DNA of 60,000 bases, taken from the NCBI GenBank assembly GCA_914767715.1, contig OU612065.1, forward strand, positions 27,778,001 through 27,838,000, read 5' to 3'. Of this stretch, positions 58,631 to 60,000 are shown one piece after another; position 1 is the stretch's first letter, and the number at the start of each line of letters is the position of its first letter. Below the pieces are notes generated by a model that saw only the letters and a list, made by a program, of their open reading frames with translations, made no database searches and was not told the origin of the DNA. A program made the position numbers and the translations under genes. The DNA comes from Membranipora membranacea (taxonomy: Eukaryota > Bryozoa > Gymnolaemata > Cheilostomatida > Membraniporidae).

Positions 58631-60000
58631 GTGAGAGATCAAACCTTTTTGTGCTTGGTTACTTGTGGTTAGAGGCCTATCCTACTTGTCTATTTCAATT
58701 ATTAGAACATACCTACACAAATGCTTGTCATACTAGACCATCTAGTTTAACCATAAACAAAATTATACATATATTTATGTATTTATATGTTTATGAGTTA
58801 AACATACACAGCTGGTGTGCCTTACCCATAATCCCTCTGTCTTAAAACCCACAGATAGCAAATTACATTACCACATGAGATATTCTTAACACTTTTCGCG
58901 CACCTTCCTATGCCTTCATACCTGGCTCCCCTAGCTTATAACTCTAAACTGATTGGCGGTTTGGTAGGGTGAGAGTGCTGATGCTCAGGAGAACTGAGTC
59001 ACTTCATTATGTGATCTCGATCGGTACTTTCACTGACCTGGCTTGGAGTTTGACAAGTTATGTCAAATTGCGGGCAGGGCGGGCATGTATTCAGTGCTTT
59101 CACTAAATTGACTCTAAAGATCAGGGATATGTATGCTAATAGTGTAATCTCAATGTCAGTTTGGTTTGGGTTTTTATTGCCGACCATATCATATACTCAG
59201 ATTCCAGCCTTCTGAAGTGATGGATCATAAATCCATAGAGGAAAATCAGTAGTTGTCTTTCAAAATCTGACCTAGGTCCTTAGGAATTGGCTTTCATATT
59301 TGATTGAGCAGTTACATGAATGTCTCTTGTATCTCTTGGCTTTTCCTGTATAACTTGATATTGAAGCCATTGAGGCCTATTCTACTCATCGAATGTACCT
59401 TAGTAACCACCTGCGGAGCCTCACCAGGATATCAACCATCTCAGCCCCCTGATATCTGTGTTCACCACACTTTTGTGTTTCCCATCACTTATGCTAGGTG
59501 TGCCAGGATGTCCAGCTGACTAGCACATAGCCTGTCTGTTCAAAGAAATTTTCGGAAAATCCATTTACGGATATTACATAATATTAAAGAAATATCTTCC
59601 TCATGGCCTCAGATCTAGCAAGCCTTTTTATTCTCACCCTGATGCCACATAATTTCTCAATCATTTCCTCCTCACACTTTACTGAGTTCCCTTGCTGACT
59701 TTATAGTCTATTTTTGTGGCTAGATTACCACTTGATTGCCCAACCAAGTCAAGAGTTTGGCAGAGGTTCGTCCATTTTTCATCGTCCCCCTCACAAGTCC
59801 ATGTGTACTCATCAGACTCATGCCAAGTTTCATCACCGCTTAACTTATCAGTAGGTGCTTGGGAATTGGTCTCTGCCCACTGTTGTTTGTGAACCATGGA
59901 CAGTGAACCATTCACCTTACAACTAGAGTTGTGGTTATCTGAAACCACTTTGAGTTCTGTGAATCTTCCTGCAATGCTCGTCATTTAAGATCTCCTGCAA
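58631..60000. other. RAD9 intron 3 or beyond, nothing recognised
   Basis: The next RAD9 exon was searched for and not found. A minus-strand open frame at 59679-59984 (101 codons, rich in W, D, E and S) has no recognised domain and no convincing splice partners; it may be a decayed element fragment. Confidence 0.4.

Noticed and set aside
59679-59984. 101-codon minus-strand frame as a gene
   Set aside because: No domain recognised and no splice partner; kept only as a note in the intron entry.

Overview
This is intron-rich, AT-rich animal nuclear DNA. Six protein-coding genes can be rebuilt exon by exon with GT-AG splice sites and matching codon phases. Five are conserved families: EFCAB7, a clan-2-type cytochrome P450, an SLC26 anion transporter with a STAS domain, a RAB22/31 GTPase, and VPS29. 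The sixth is the start of RAD9. tRNA-derived SINEs and an R2/NeSL-like endonuclease retroelement suggest an invertebrate. A sponge or cnidarian would fit, but the sequence alone does not settle the phylum. There are no bacterial-style operons, CRISPR arrays or rRNA genes.

Layout: 1-6731 holds the 3' end of EFCAB7 (+; cilium/Hedgehog EvC-zone protein). 8781-12409 is a six-exon P450 (+) with a TATA box. 12410-17086 is a convergent intergenic stretch. 17087-28221 is an 18-exon SLC26 gene (-) of 956 codons with likely 5' UTR splicing up to about 29.7 kb. 28.5-39.5 kb is a repeat-rich gap holding a large Harbinger-like foldback element, a decayed LINE and one orphan exon-like stretch. 39563-48404 is RAB22-like (+, 7 exons, 194 aa). 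50135-51280 is VPS29 (-) with a candidate first exon at 53514. 53759-58630 holds the first three exons of RAD9 (+), which runs off the window. SLC26/RAB22 and VPS29/RAD9 are head-to-head pairs; P450/SLC26 and RAB22/VPS29 converge. RAB22 (endosomal GTPase) and VPS29 (retromer) both act in endosomal sorting, but nothing in the sequence shows co-regulation.

The unusual content is the mobile DNA. The window is full of nonautonomous DNA transposons recognisable by inverted termini and target-site duplications: TTA (Harbinger-like), 8 bp (hAT-like), 9 bp (MULE-like), TA (pogo-like) and several with 7-bp duplications. The most striking signal is a set of seven tiny insertions (6-27 bp) sharing CAAGGA or its complement. 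Each sits between 7-bp direct repeats; two have an apparent empty site in a nearby paralogous repeat. They look like excision footprints or extreme deletion derivatives of one transposon family. A 364-bp MITE (CAGGGAGAATGG ends) and an 876-bp element (CAATGAACTCCC ends) also have exact 7-bp duplications. No transposase gene is visible.
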